From Pseudomonas sp. (GTDB lineage: Bacteria; Pseudomonadota; Gammaproteobacteria; Pseudomonadales; Pseudomonadaceae): 64,000 nt of DNA. The position numbers and the translations under genes are program-made. Under the pieces are notes generated by a model that was not told where the DNA came from, made no database searches, and saw only the letters and a program-made list of their open reading frames with translations. Positions 7,587 to 16,195 of this stretch are shown here, in pieces. Each line of letters begins with the position of its first letter. The stretch's first letter is position 1. The DNA lies in NCBI RefSeq assembly GCF_002796985.1, contig NZ_PEKX01000009.1, forward strand, positions 1-64,000. The letters are read 5' to 3'.

Positions 7587-7734
7587 CCGCAAGACGCTTG
7601 CAGCTTGGGCTTCACAGCGTTTTTTGAGCGACCGTTTGCACCCTGTTGCAGGCGTGAAAACAGGATGCACGACTGTATTTTTGTACAGCCTTCTGCCTAT
7701 AGTCAGAACTTCCCCGCTTCGAAGGCCGACTGCC

Positions 7735-8289
7735 ATGCCCCGCTGCTTCTGGTGTAACGACGACCCGCTGTACATCGCCTACCACGATGCCGAGTGGGGC
7801 GTGCCCCAGCGCGATGGCCGCGCGCTGTTCGAGATGATCATCCTCGAAGGTGCCCAGGCCGGACTGTCGTGGATCACCGTGCTGAAGAAGCGCGAGCGCT
7901 ACCGTGAGGTGCTGTTCGGCTTCGACCCCGAACGCCTGGCGCGCATGACCGACGAGGAGATCGAGGAGCGCATGCAGGACCCGGGGATCATCCGCAACTT
8001 CGCCAAGCTCAAGGCGGCGCGGCAGAACGCCCAGGCCTGGCTGAAGCTGGAGGACCCGGTGGCGTTCCTCTGGTCCTTCGTCGGCGGTCAGCCCAAGGTC
8101 AACCACTTCCGCGGCCGCGGCGACGTGCCGGCGGTGACGCTCGAGGCCGAGGCCATGAGCAAGGCCCTGCGCAAGGCCGGTTTCAACTTCGTCGGCCCGA
8201 CCATCTGCTACGCCTTCATGCAGGCCACCGGCATGGTGATGGACCACACCGTCGACTGCGACCGCTACGCCCAGCTGACCCGCACCTAA
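7735..8289 (+). CDS. tag: DNA-3-methyladenine glycosylase I
   Basis: Excises 3-methyladenine from alkylated DNA. The 184-aa protein keeps the zinc-site residues of Tag: C4 and H17 at the N-terminus, and an H-x3-C pair at H171 and C175 at the end (DHTVDC). It also has the LEGAQAGLSW and KLKAARQNA stretches typical of the family. I choose the ATG at 7735; an open frame upstream begins at 7624 but has no matching domain. The gene runs convergent with the exosortase gene, and the two stop codons overlap by four bases. A TATAGT sequence at 7698 may be its -10 box. Confidence 0.95.
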   Translation: MPRCFWCNDDPLYIAYHDAEWGVPQRDGRALFEMIILEGAQAGLSWITVLKKRERYREVLFGFDPERLARMTDEEIEERMQDPGIIRNFAKLKAARQNAQAWLKLEDPVAFLWSFVGGQPKVNHFRGRGDVPAVTLEAEAMSKALRKAGFNFVGPTICYAFMQATGMVMDHTVDCDRYAQLTRT

Positions 8290-9626
8290 GGCAACCGGCT
8301 GGCCACCGTGACCGCCTGCCATGGCCCGGTGGAGCGGCCGGAAAGCGCCGACCAGTACCAGGCCGAGGTATCGGAGAAGGACTGGCCGGAGGCGTCCTCT
8401 ATGTAGTCGCAGACGTGCAGCCGCGTGCCCTCTCGTGTCACCACGAAGCAGCGTTGCAGGCCCTGCGCTCCGGGGCGCTGACGCAGTTGCGTCTGCTCGA
8501 TTCGATAGCCCAGCGCGCGGAAACAGTCCTCCGCCGGATGCAGCTTGCGGGTGGGCCGCAGCACCTGACGCAGCACGATGCTGCGCTGGCCATCGGTGAA
8601 GCGGCCAAGCTGGCCGGGGAAATCCTCGGCGAAGCGCTGCTCCACTGGCGAAAGCGCCAGCGGACGCATGGCGCGACCTTCGAATTGCACCGGCCATTCA
8701 TGGGCAACTCGGGGTGCCGCCGGCGCGCTAGTAGCCGGCGGCAAAAAAGGCCAGAGCGTCGCCAGCAGCAGGGCGCCAAGCAGGCTGCCGGTGAAACGCG
8801 TCGAAGCGTCAGGCCCCATAGTTTCGACCGATGCCGAGAGCGCAAAAGCGCGTCGCCCAATCACCCGGAAAATCATCCCGCAGACCCCGGCGAACACCAG
8901 CAGACCGACCGCCTCGTGGGCCCAGCCGGGAAATCCGCTCGCCCCGCTCTCGCCCCACACCAGCAAGGTGTTGCGCAGGATATTGCCGCCCAGCACCAGC
9001 AGCCCCACCAGCGGCAGGCGGCGCAGCAGCAGGCGGTCCGGCAGCCGCAGCCAGGCCGCCAGCGCACAGGCGCTGAAGTAGCCGACCCAGGCCATCTGGA
9101 TACCCGAGCAGGGCGCGTCGACCATCACCCACTGGCCATCCACCAGCAACGCACTGCCCTGCCGCTCCACCGTCCAACTGCCCAGGCGCAGCAGCCACGC
9201 GCTGGCTTCGGCGGTGACGACGCGTAGTGGATATCCGATAAAGAATTGCAGCGATGACAGCAGCGGCAGCGACAGCACGCCCAGCCCCAGCCAGGCCAGC
9301 CAGGGCTGACCGGGGGCACGCAGGCTGAGAAGCACAAGCAGCAGCGCCAGCACCGAGAGCAGCCCGCGCAGCAGCGGCGGCAGAATCGATTGGGAAAGCG
9401 CCCCGACGATCAGCAGTATCGCCGCGATCCCGAGCCAGTGCAGACGCGGTTGAGCGCGCAGGCTGGAACGGTCGCGCCAGAGCAGCAATCCGAGCGCCGC
9501 CAGCGCGAGGATGCCCAACGGATCATCCGAGCCATCACCCAGCCGCCGCGCCGCCCACAACCAGCTTGGCCAGGCCGCCAGTGCGGCGAACAGCAGCCAG
9601 CTCCAGCCGGGCAGGCGACGGATCAT
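8286..9626 (-). CDS. exosortase with C-terminal EpsI-like domain
   Basis: A multi-pass inner-membrane transpeptidase predicted to cut PEP-CTERM tails of exported proteins. The exosortase triad is in place: C173 in PCSGIQ, R218 in NILRN and H237 in GWAHE (numbered from the chosen start). About eight hydrophobic segments cover residues 8-270, and a periplasmic C-terminal half resembles EpsI (AEDCFRALGY, VCDYIED). I choose the ATG at 9626, which overlaps the stop of the VIT/VWA gene (ATGA) and has GGAGGAAGG before it. The only visible substrate is that upstream gene, so this looks like a one-enzyme, one-target system. P. aeruginosa PAO1 lacks it at this locus, to my knowledge. Confidence 0.88.
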   Translation of the reverse strand: MIRRLPGWSWLLFAALAAWPSWLWAARRLGDGSDDPLGILALAALGLLLWRDRSSLRAQPRLHWLGIAAILLIVGALSQSILPPLLRGLLSVLALLLVLLSLRAPGQPWLAWLGLGVLSLPLLSSLQFFIGYPLRVVTAEASAWLLRLGSWTVERQGSALLVDGQWVMVDAPCSGIQMAWVGYFSACALAAWLRLPDRLLLRRLPLVGLLVLGGNILRNTLLVWGESGASGFPGWAHEAVGLLVFAGVCGMIFRVIGRRAFALSASVETMGPDASTRFTGSLLGALLLATLWPFLPPATSAPAAPRVAHEWPVQFEGRAMRPLALSPVEQRFAEDFPGQLGRFTDGQRSIVLRQVLRPTRKLHPAEDCFRALGYRIEQTQLRQRPGAQGLQRCFVVTREGTRLHVCDYIEDASGQSFSDTSAWYWSALSGRSTGPWQAVTVASRLP

Positions 9627-11599
9627 GCGGCCTTCCTCCGCCACCACCAGCCGCCCAGTGCGGCCAGCAACAACATGGCCCATACGCCTGGCTCCGGCGT
9701 GCCGGGCACGGTGCTGCCGATGGCGTTGTTGCTCACGCCCTGGGGCAGCGGCAGCGGTTGGTCGACCGTCTTGCTCGCCAGCGGATCAGGGTTGCGCACC
9801 TGCTGGTCGACGGCGATAAACGAGGTGTAGGGCGTGAGGAGCTGGTACTTCAGGCCAAGGTCGAGAATCTGCGAGCTGAACTCGAAGCCACCGTCGAGGG
9901 CTTCCTGGTCCATCAGGTTGGCGAGGCGTTGGCGCGCCCACAGGTGAGCGAGTGCGCCGCCGTTGTCGGTGAGGTTGTCGGCGTTGATCGGCAGTCGTAC
10001 CTGGAACGGGCCGTCTGCGGCGTGGGCGTCGAGACGCAGTTCGCCGCGCGGCTCGCCTTTCCACTTGCCGAACAGCACCAGCGGGCGATTGGCGAACAGG
10101 TCGGGCAATTGCAGTGGCTCCACGTCGTAGACGTCGAGGCCCTCGAAGCGGGCGTGGATGCCCTTGAGCAGCGGGCTGTCGATCATCTTGCGGAAGCGCT
10201 GCGCCGCCTTGCTCGCCTGCTCATTATCGGTCACCACGAAGGGCTCGCCCTGCCCCGCCCGCGCCAAACCCTCGATCAGGCTGCGGTTCACCGCGCTGCC
10301 GATGCCGAAGGCGAACAGGTTGGCCTTGCTCAGGTTCTCGCGCACCAGCTTGTAGGCGCTGCTTTCGATAGTCACGTAACCGTCGGTGACCACCACGAAG
10401 CTGCGCGAGCGCTCCGGGTCGGTGGGCATCGCCAGCGCCTCGCGCAAGGCCGGCATCAATTCGGTGCCGCCGGCACCGACCTGGCTGTCCAGCAGGTCGA
10501 TGGCCAGGCGGATGTTCTCCGCGGTGGCGGCCAGCGAACGCTCCGCCAGCTTGCGGTTGTCGCCGGCGAACAGCAGCAGGTTGAAAGTGTCGCTGGGGCG
10601 CAGACGGCCAATCAGGTCGCGCAGCAGGGTCTTGGTGGTGTCCAGCGGGAAGCCGTTCATCGAGCCGGAGACATCGACCACGAAGACGTAGTCGCGCGGC
10701 ACGATGAGCCGGGCGTCCGGCGCGCGCGGCGGGGCAACCATGGCGAGGAAGAAGTTCTCCTGCTCGCCGCGCGACAGCAGTAGGCCGCTCTGCACGGCAT
10801 CGCCGCCGAGTTGGTAGTCGAGGATGAAATCGCGGTTGTTGGCGCTCGTATCGTCGGTAGCCACGCGGATCGCAACGCGCTGGCCGTCCCGCTGGATGTC
10901 CAGGCGATGGGAAGGCGAGGCAATCTCGCCGATCTGTACCGGCGCCAGCAGTTCGACCTGCAGGGCGAACGTCGTGGCCGAAGGCTGCCCGGCCGGCAGG
11001 TATGGCGACTCGATCCACGGCTGCTTGCCGCTGCCGGATTCACCGCGACCGTTGTAGCGCGGCCCGACCACCGTCGGGAAGACGAACTGGAAATGCCCGT
11101 CGGTGGGCACCAGCAGCTCGCTGTAGCGCAGCTCAACCTGCACCACGTCGCCGGGGAGGATGTTGGCGACGTTCATCTGGAACATGTTCTCGCGCTCCTG
11201 CTCCAGCAGCGCGGTGGTCTTGCCGGCCTGCTTGGCCTGCTGGTACTCGGCCTTGGCCTGCTGCTTCTCGCGGATCTGCGCCTGGACCACCCGGTCGCCC
11301 AGGTGCACGGTCATACCGTGGACGGCGGCGCGGGTCGAGGCGGGGAACACATAGCGTGCCTCCAGCGGCGTCTTGCCCTGGTTGCGGTATTCCTGGGTCA
11401 CCGTTACTTCGGCGATGTTGCCCAGCACGCGGGCATCCACGCGGGTCGCCTTGAGCGGGAGCGCATCGACGGCCGGGTCGGCATTCTCGACGAAGAAGTA
11501 TGGGCTGGAACTGCTGTCATCAGCAGCCAGTGCCGCCAGGCTGGCGCTCATCGCCAGCAGCAGGCAATACAGCCGTGCAAGGAAGGTTGGGGTACGCAT
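9623..11599 (-). CDS. VIT and VWA domain protein with PEP-CTERM tail, exosortase target
   Basis: An exported 658-aa protein with a signal peptide (residues 1-25), a VIT domain (about 35-175) and a von Willebrand A domain (about 303-470) whose metal site D309-x-S-x-S is intact (DVSGS, with later FNLLLF and VVVTDGY). A low-complexity region follows, and the tail PGTPEPGVWAMLLLAALGGW ends in WRRK: a PEP motif, a hydrophobic helix and basic residues, the standard exosortase sorting signal. I choose the ATG at 11599 because GGAGG precedes it and a signal peptide follows; the frame continues upstream to 12139 without meaning. VIT/VWA proteins often act in adhesion or matrix binding; the role here is inferred. 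Confidence 0.88.
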   Translation of the reverse strand: MRTPTFLARLYCLLLAMSASLAALAADDSSSSPYFFVENADPAVDALPLKATRVDARVLGNIAEVTVTQEYRNQGKTPLEARYVFPASTRAAVHGMTVHLGDRVVQAQIREKQQAKAEYQQAKQAGKTTALLEQERENMFQMNVANILPGDVVQVELRYSELLVPTDGHFQFVFPTVVGPRYNGRGESGSGKQPWIESPYLPAGQPSATTFALQVELLAPVQIGEIASPSHRLDIQRDGQRVAIRVATDDTSANNRDFILDYQLGGDAVQSGLLLSRGEQENFFLAMVAPPRAPDARLIVPRDYVFVVDVSGSMNGFPLDTTKTLLRDLIGRLRPSDTFNLLLFAGDNRKLAERSLAATAENIRLAIDLLDSQVGAGGTELMPALREALAMPTDPERSRSFVVVTDGYVTIESSAYKLVRENLSKANLFAFGIGSAVNRSLIEGLARAGQGEPFVVTDNEQASKAAQRFRKMIDSPLLKGIHARFEGLDVYDVEPLQLPDLFANRPLVLFGKWKGEPRGELRLDAHAADGPFQVRLPINADNLTDNGGALAHLWARQRLANLMDQEALDGGFEFSSQILDLGLKYQLLTPYTSFIAVDQQVRNPDPLASKTVDQPLPLPQGVSNNAIGSTVPGTPEPGVWAMLLLAALGGWWWRRKAA

Positions 11600-11756
11600 C
11601 GTGGGCCTCCGGGCCAGTGGATCGAATGGCCGCAGGTTGCGCGCGCGCCGTGGGCGCCATGTGTTCGCCGGGTGGAGATTGTGTGGAGCCTCGATGGCGC
11701 CCGAAATGCCGGCGCGAGCGGCTACAATGGCCGCCATCTGCTTGAAGGAGTTTTCC

Positions 11757-12644
11757 GTGGAGAAATTCAAGGGCGCACTGGTGGTGGGCTTCCTGCGGTT
11801 GTTCGCCATGCTGCCGTGGCGCGCGGTGGGCGCATTGGGCGCCGGCATCGGCTGGCTGATGTGGAAGCTGCCCAACCGGTCCCGCGAGATCGTGCGGATC
11901 AACCTGTCGCACTGCTTCCCCGAGCTGTCCGAGGCCGAGCTGGAGAAACTCGTCGGCCAGAGCCTGATGGACATCGGCCGCACGCTGACCGAGAGCGCCT
12001 GCGCCTGGATGTGGTCGCCGCAGAAGTCGCTGCAGTACATCCGCGAAGTCGAAGGCATGGAAGTGCTGGAAGAAGCGCTGGCCTCCGGCGACGGCCTGGT
12101 CGGCATCACCAGCCACCTGGGCAACTGGGAAGTGCTCAACCACTTCTACTGCTCCTACGCCAAGCCGATCATTTTCTACCGCCCGCCCAAGCTCAAGGCC
12201 GTGGACGACCTGCTGAAGAAGCAGCGTGTGCAGCTGGGCAATCGCGTCGCGCCCTCCACGCCCGAAGGCATCAAGAGCGTGATCAAGGAAGTGAAGAACG
12301 GCGGCTGTGTCGGCATCCCCTGCGACCCGGAGCCGGACCTGGGTTCGGGCCTGTTCGTGCCCTACCTGGGCACCACCGCGCTGACCAGCAAGTTCGTGCC
12401 CTCGCTGCTGTCGCGCGGCAAGGCCCGTGGCGTGTTCTTCCACGCCGTGCGCCTGCCCGATGGCAGCGGCTACAAGGTGATCCTCGAAGCCGCGCCGGCG
12501 GACATGTACGACAAGGACATGGCCGTGTCGGTGGCTGCGCTCAGCCGCGAGCTGGCCAAGTACGTGCGCGCCTATCCCAGCCAGTACATGTGGACCATGA
12601 AGCGCTTCAAGAAGCGTCCCGAGGGCGAGGCCCGGTGGTACTGA
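11757..12644 (+). CDS. LpxL/HtrB-type lipid A acyltransferase
   Basis: Adds a secondary acyl chain, probably laurate, to lipid A at the inner membrane. The 295-aa protein shows the LpxL family motif H120-LGNWE125, an N-terminal membrane segment (residues 8-30) and the late segment VFFHAVRLPDGSGYKV. The length equals that of P. aeruginosa PA0011, one of two HtrB-like lauroyltransferases there. I choose the GTG at 11757, which has AAGGAG six bases before it; the frame is open much further upstream but overlaps the divergent gene. TACAAT at about 11723 is a likely -10 box. Confidence 0.88.
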   Translation: MEKFKGALVVGFLRLFAMLPWRAVGALGAGIGWLMWKLPNRSREIVRINLSHCFPELSEAELEKLVGQSLMDIGRTLTESACAWMWSPQKSLQYIREVEGMEVLEEALASGDGLVGITSHLGNWEVLNHFYCSYAKPIIFYRPPKLKAVDDLLKKQRVQLGNRVAPSTPEGIKSVIKEVKNGGCVGIPCDPEPDLGSGLFVPYLGTTALTSKFVPSLLSRGKARGVFFHAVRLPDGSGYKVILEAAPADMYDKDMAVSVAALSRELAKYVRAYPSQYMWTMKRFKKRPEGEARWY

Positions 12645-12676
12645 TGTCGCCTTGGGCCGCGTAGCCGACGCAATGC

Positions 12677-12749
12677 GGTTCGCGAGCAAGCTCGCTCCTA
12701 CGCAGAGCGCTTCGGCGTGGACCTGTAGGAGCGAGCGCGCTCGCGAACC
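12677..12749. repeat. REP pair (family A), inverted
   Basis: Two facing copies of the common intergenic repeat, GTTCGCGAGCAAGC..TCCTAC and GTAGGAGCGAGC..GCTCGCGAAC, separated by about 23 bases. The second copy has GCGC in its loop in place of TTGC. It lies between the acyltransferase gene and mntH. Confidence 0.85.
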
Positions 12750-12838
12750 GGCCCAGGCACCGCAGTTGCCAGCAGCTCGCGAAACAGGTTTCTTTCCACA
12801 CGTCTGCCCTGCCCGCCCATAAGCCAGGAATAACTCCC

Positions 12839-14152
12839 ATGCTTGGCCTGCCGACCACCGCCACCGCGCCGTTCTGTCCCTCGGAAGTCAAAGGCAGCAT
12901 CCAGGTCGCGGCCGGCGCGCCGTTGTGGAAGCGCATCCTGCAGTTCGCCGGTCCCGGCCTGCTGGTCTCCATCGGCTACATGGACCCGGGCAACTGGGCC
13001 ACCGCCATCGAAGCCGGCTCGGGTTTCGGCTACCAGTTGCTGTTCGTGGTGCTGCTCTCCAGCCTCGCCGGGATGGTCCTGCAGTGCCTGGCGATGCGCC
13101 TGGGGATCGTCACTGGCCAGGACCTGGCGCAGCTCTCGCGCAGCCGCTACAGCCTCGGTTCAGCGCGCCTGCAATGGCTGCTGGCGGAGCTGTCGATTGT
13201 CGCCACGGACCTCGCCGAAGTACTCGGCTGCGCCCTGGCCTTCCACCTGCTGCTGGGCGTCGACCTGGTCACCGGCGTCATCCTCACCGCCTTCGACACG
13301 CTCATCGTGCTCGGCCTGAAGGGCCAGCGCTTCCGCCACCTGGAAGCGATCATGCTCGGCCTGATCGTCACCATCAGCGGTTGCTACCTGGTCGAGCTGA
13401 TCCTCATCAAGCCCTACTGGCCCGACGTCGCCGCCGGCTTCCTGCCCAGCTGGGACGCGGTGACCCAGCGCGAGCCGCTGTACCTGGCGATCGGCATCCT
13501 CGGCGCCACGGTGATGCCGCACAACCTCTACCTGCACTCCTCCATCGTGCAGACCCGGCAGGTCAGCGGCAGCAACGGCAAGGCCGCGGCAATCCGCCTG
13601 ACGCGGATCGACACCGTGGTCTCGCTGAGCCTTGCACTGATGGTCAACGCGGCGATCCTGATCCTCGCCGCGGCAGCCTTCCACGAAACCGGGAACACCG
13701 GCGTCACCGAAATCCAGGATGCCTACCGCCTGCTCGAACCACTGGTGGGTACCGGCCTGGCTGCGATCCTCTTCGGCGTCGCCCTGCTCGCCTCCGGGCA
13801 GAGCTCCACCTTCACCGGCACCATCGCCGGGCAGGTGATCATGGATGGCTTCCTGCAGATGAAGATTCCCTGCTGGCAGCGCCGCCTGATCACCCGCGCA
13901 CTGGCGCTGATCCCGGCGCTGATCGGCGTGCTGATGCTGGGCGACAAGGTGGTGGGCAAGTTGCTGGTGATGAGCCAGGTGGTGCTCAGCCTGCAACTGC
14001 CCTTTGCGCTGTGGCCGCTGATCCGCTTCACCAGTGATCGCGCGCTGATGGGCGAGTTCGCCAACAGCCTCCTCACCCGCTTGCTCGCCTGGACCCTGTT
14101 CTGCGTCATCAGCGCCGCCAACCTCTGGCTACTCGTGCAACTGCTGGCTTGA
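12839..14152 (+). CDS. mntH: Nramp-family divalent metal transporter (manganese)
   Basis: Proton-coupled importer of Mn2+ and related metals in the inner membrane. The 437-aa protein has about eleven hydrophobic segments, the metal-binding D49-P-G-N52 in the first helix and MPHN (226-229) in the sixth, both diagnostic of Nramp. AGGA lies ten bases before the ATG. Relatives of this chromosome region do not have mntH between the acyltransferase and PilZ genes, and a REP pair lies on its left and another inverted repeat further right, after the PilZ gene, so the gene was probably inserted here. I see no clear manganese riboswitch or MntR box in the 194-base leader. Confidence 0.92.
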   Translation: MLGLPTTATAPFCPSEVKGSIQVAAGAPLWKRILQFAGPGLLVSIGYMDPGNWATAIEAGSGFGYQLLFVVLLSSLAGMVLQCLAMRLGIVTGQDLAQLSRSRYSLGSARLQWLLAELSIVATDLAEVLGCALAFHLLLGVDLVTGVILTAFDTLIVLGLKGQRFRHLEAIMLGLIVTISGCYLVELILIKPYWPDVAAGFLPSWDAVTQREPLYLAIGILGATVMPHNLYLHSSIVQTRQVSGSNGKAAAIRLTRIDTVVSLSLALMVNAAILILAAAAFHETGNTGVTEIQDAYRLLEPLVGTGLAAILFGVALLASGQSSTFTGTIAGQVIMDGFLQMKIPCWQRRLITRALALIPALIGVLMLGDKVVGKLLVMSQVVLSLQLPFALWPLIRFTSDRALMGEFANSLLTRLLAWTLFCVISAANLWLLVQLLA

Positions 14153-14209
14153 CCTGACCCACAGGTTTCAGGCCCATTAGTGCGCTGACATTCAGGACGG
14201 ATGCCATTC

Positions 14210-14476
14210 ATGTCGAACCAACGGCAATACCCGCGCACTCCGATGAAGTGCCGGATCAAGATCAGCCACTCCAGCTTCGGCGATGTGTTCGGCCATACCC
14301 GTGACCTGTCCGACGGCGGCGTCTATGTGCGCCACGAAGTGCTCGCCGCGCTGCCCGCTGGTTCCAGGGTCACCGGCCAGGTACAGGACATGCCCTTCGA
14401 TGCGCCGATCCTGGAAATGGAAGTGATGCGCACCGACGCCGAGGGCGCGGGCTTCCGCTTCGTCGGCAACGCCTGA
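14210..14476 (+). CDS. PilZ domain protein (c-di-GMP binding)
   Basis: A single-domain PilZ protein of 88 aa. The c-di-GMP signature is complete: R-x3-R near the start (RQYPR) and DLSDGG about 25 residues later, followed by the beta-barrel strands. It would bind cyclic di-GMP and act on a partner in motility or surface behaviour; no partner is encoded beside it. I prefer the ATG at 14210 over 14201 because AGGACGG upstream is too close to the first. It corresponds in place and length to PA0012 of P. aeruginosa. Confidence 0.9.
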   Translation: MSNQRQYPRTPMKCRIKISHSSFGDVFGHTRDLSDGGVYVRHEVLAALPAGSRVTGQVQDMPFDAPILEMEVMRTDAEGAGFRFVGNA

Positions 14477-14529
14477 TTGCTCCTTGTAGGAGCAACTGTC
14501 TTTCCCTGGATTAATCCATGCTCGCGCTT

Positions 14530-14649
14530 CCCCTCACCCCAACCCTCTCCCGGGGGGAGAGGGGGCAGATCGTGCCGGCTGATGCTGTGGTTTCATCCTG
14601 CTCCGAACGGTCCCCTCTCCCGCTTGCGGGAGAGGGTTAGGGTGAGGGG
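14530..14649. repeat. inverted repeat of the CCCTCACCC...GGGTGAGGG type
   Basis: CCCCTCACCCCAACCCTCTCCC at one end is answered by GGGAGAGGGTTAGGGTGAGGGG at the other, with smaller inverted repeats inside. The same ends recur at 57904-57961. It lies between two convergent genes and may act as a terminator. Confidence 0.75.
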
Positions 14650-14666
14650 CTCTTGCAGAAATCTAA

Positions 14667-15512
14667 TCAGTTCGCCTCGTTCACCGCACTCAGGAAGGCC
14701 CGCGTCCGCTCATGCTGCGGATGGCCGAAGAACTGCTGCGGGCTGCCCTGCTCCAGAATGCTGCCCTGGTGGAAGAAGCACACCCGGTCGGCGAACTCGC
14801 GGGCGAAGCCCATCTGGTGGGTGACCATGAGCATGGTCAGGTTGTGCTCCGAGCCCAGCTTGCGCACCACGTTGAGCACCTCGCCGCACAGCTCCGGGTC
14901 CAGCGCCGACGTCACCTCGTCGAACAGCATCACCTTGGGCCGCATCGCCAGCGCGCGGGCGATGGCCACGCGCTGTTGCTGGCCGCCGGATAGCTGTGAG
15001 GGATAGTGGTCCAGCTTGTTGCCCAGGCCGACCATCTCCAGCAACTCCACCGCGCGCTCGCGTGCTTCGTTGCGGCGCATGCCCAGTACCTGCACCGGCG
15101 CCTCCATCACGTTGCGCAGCGCGCTCATGTGCGGGAACAGGTTGAAGCACTGGAAGACCATGCCGATCTTGCTGCGCACCTTGCGTACATGGCTTTCCGG
15201 CGCGCGCACCAGGCTGTCGTTGCGCTTGAGATGGGTGAGCGGTTCGCCATCGACTTCGATCACACCGCTGTCGATGGTTTCCAGGGTCATCAGCGCGCGC
15301 AGCAGGGTGGACTTGCCCGAGCCGCTGGGGCCGATGATGGCGACCTTCTCGTTGGCGCCGACCTCCAGGTTGAGGTCCTTGAGGACGCTGAAGCTGCCGT
15401 AGCTCTTGCACACGTTGCGGAAGCTGACCATCGGCTGGGCCGTCTCTGCGCGTGCGGCCGGGGCATCCTGGCTCGAAGCGCGCGGGGCGGCTTGAAGGGA
15501 GTGAACGGACAT
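14667..15512 (-). CDS. ehuA: ectoine/hydroxyectoine ABC transporter ATP-binding protein
   Basis: ATPase of the polar amino-acid-type importer assigned to ectoines. The 281-aa protein has Walker A GPSGSGKST (61-69), the signature LSGGQQQR, Walker B VMLFDEVTSALDPE and the switch histidine in VTHQMGF. I choose the ATG at 15512, which has GGAGGT six bases before it; an ATG at 15539 overlaps the ehuD stop (ATGA) and would add nine residues. The first 28 residues are a variable Ala-rich extension. It is the last gene of the ehuBCDA operon. The substrate is inferred from the catabolic genes next door. Confidence 0.9.
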   Translation of the reverse strand: MSVHSLQAAPRASSQDAPAARAETAQPMVSFRNVCKSYGSFSVLKDLNLEVGANEKVAIIGPSGSGKSTLLRALMTLETIDSGVIEVDGEPLTHLKRNDSLVRAPESHVRKVRSKIGMVFQCFNLFPHMSALRNVMEAPVQVLGMRRNEARERAVELLEMVGLGNKLDHYPSQLSGGQQQRVAIARALAMRPKVMLFDEVTSALDPELCGEVLNVVRKLGSEHNLTMLMVTHQMGFAREFADRVCFFHQGSILEQGSPQQFFGHPQHERTRAFLSAVNEAN

Positions 15513-15535
15513 CGGAGTACCTCCAGAAGAGTCAG

Positions 15536-16195
15536 TCATGGCAGCGCCGTACGTTTTTCCACCTGGCGGACCACGCTGGCCAGGCCGATGGAGATGAGCA
15601 GGAAGAACACCCCGACCAGGGTGATCGGCTCCAGGTAGCGGAAGCTGTCGGAGCCGATGTTCTTCGCCTGCTGCATGATTTCCACCACGGTGATCGCGGA
15701 GAGCACCGGGGTGTCCTTGAACATGGCGATCAGGTAGTTGCCCAGTGCCGGCAGCACCGGGCGGATAGCCTGCGGCAGGATCACCTCGCGGTAGGCCTTG
15801 AACGGCGAGAAGTTCAGCGCGGTGACCGCTTCCCACTGCCCGCGCGGCACCGCTTCCAGGCCGGCGCGGTACACCTCGGCGGTGTAGCAGGCGTAGTGCA
15901 GGGCGATGCCGAGGGTACCGGCCACCAGGGCGGTCATGCTCAGCCCGTAGGTCGGTAGCACATAGAACAGGAAGTACACCTGGATCAGCAGCGGCGTGCT
16001 GCGGATGAACTCGATCAGCCAGGCCGCCGGCCACGACAGCCAGAAGTGCCGGCTGCGCCGGGCAATGGCGAAGAGCAGGCCGAACACTACCGCCAGGGCG
16101 AAACCCACCAGGGTGATGGCGATGGTGCGCAGCGAGGCGTGCAGCAACTGCGGGAGAATCTGCCAGGCGAAGTCCCAGTCGAAGAATTTCATCAC
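15536..16195 (-). CDS. ehuD: ectoine/hydroxyectoine ABC transporter permease
   Basis: A 219-aa permease of the His/Glu/Gln/Arg/opine family, with about five hydrophobic segments and the cytoplasmic EAA-type loop (EAVTALNFSPFKAYREVILPQAIRP) that contacts the ATPase. It overlaps ehuC by four bases and is followed by ehuA, so the two permeases and the ATPase are translationally coupled. The ectoine assignment rests on the operon and on the divergent catabolic genes. Confidence 0.88.
   Translation of the reverse strand: MMKFFDWDFAWQILPQLLHASLRTIAITLVGFALAVVFGLLFAIARRSRHFWLSWPAAWLIEFIRSTPLLIQVYFLFYVLPTYGLSMTALVAGTLGIALHYACYTAEVYRAGLEAVPRGQWEAVTALNFSPFKAYREVILPQAIRPVLPALGNYLIAMFKDTPVLSAITVVEIMQQAKNIGSDSFRYLEPITLVGVFFLLISIGLASVVRQVEKRTALP

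Noticed and set aside
10811..12664. A 617-aa open frame on the plus strand over the VWA gene and the acyltransferase
   Set aside because: It is antisense or out of frame to both genes; the acyltransferase frame is the one with family motifs.
12645..12838. Manganese riboswitch or MntR box before mntH
   Set aside because: I could not find the paired loop sequences of the yybP-ykoY motif or a clear MntR palindrome.
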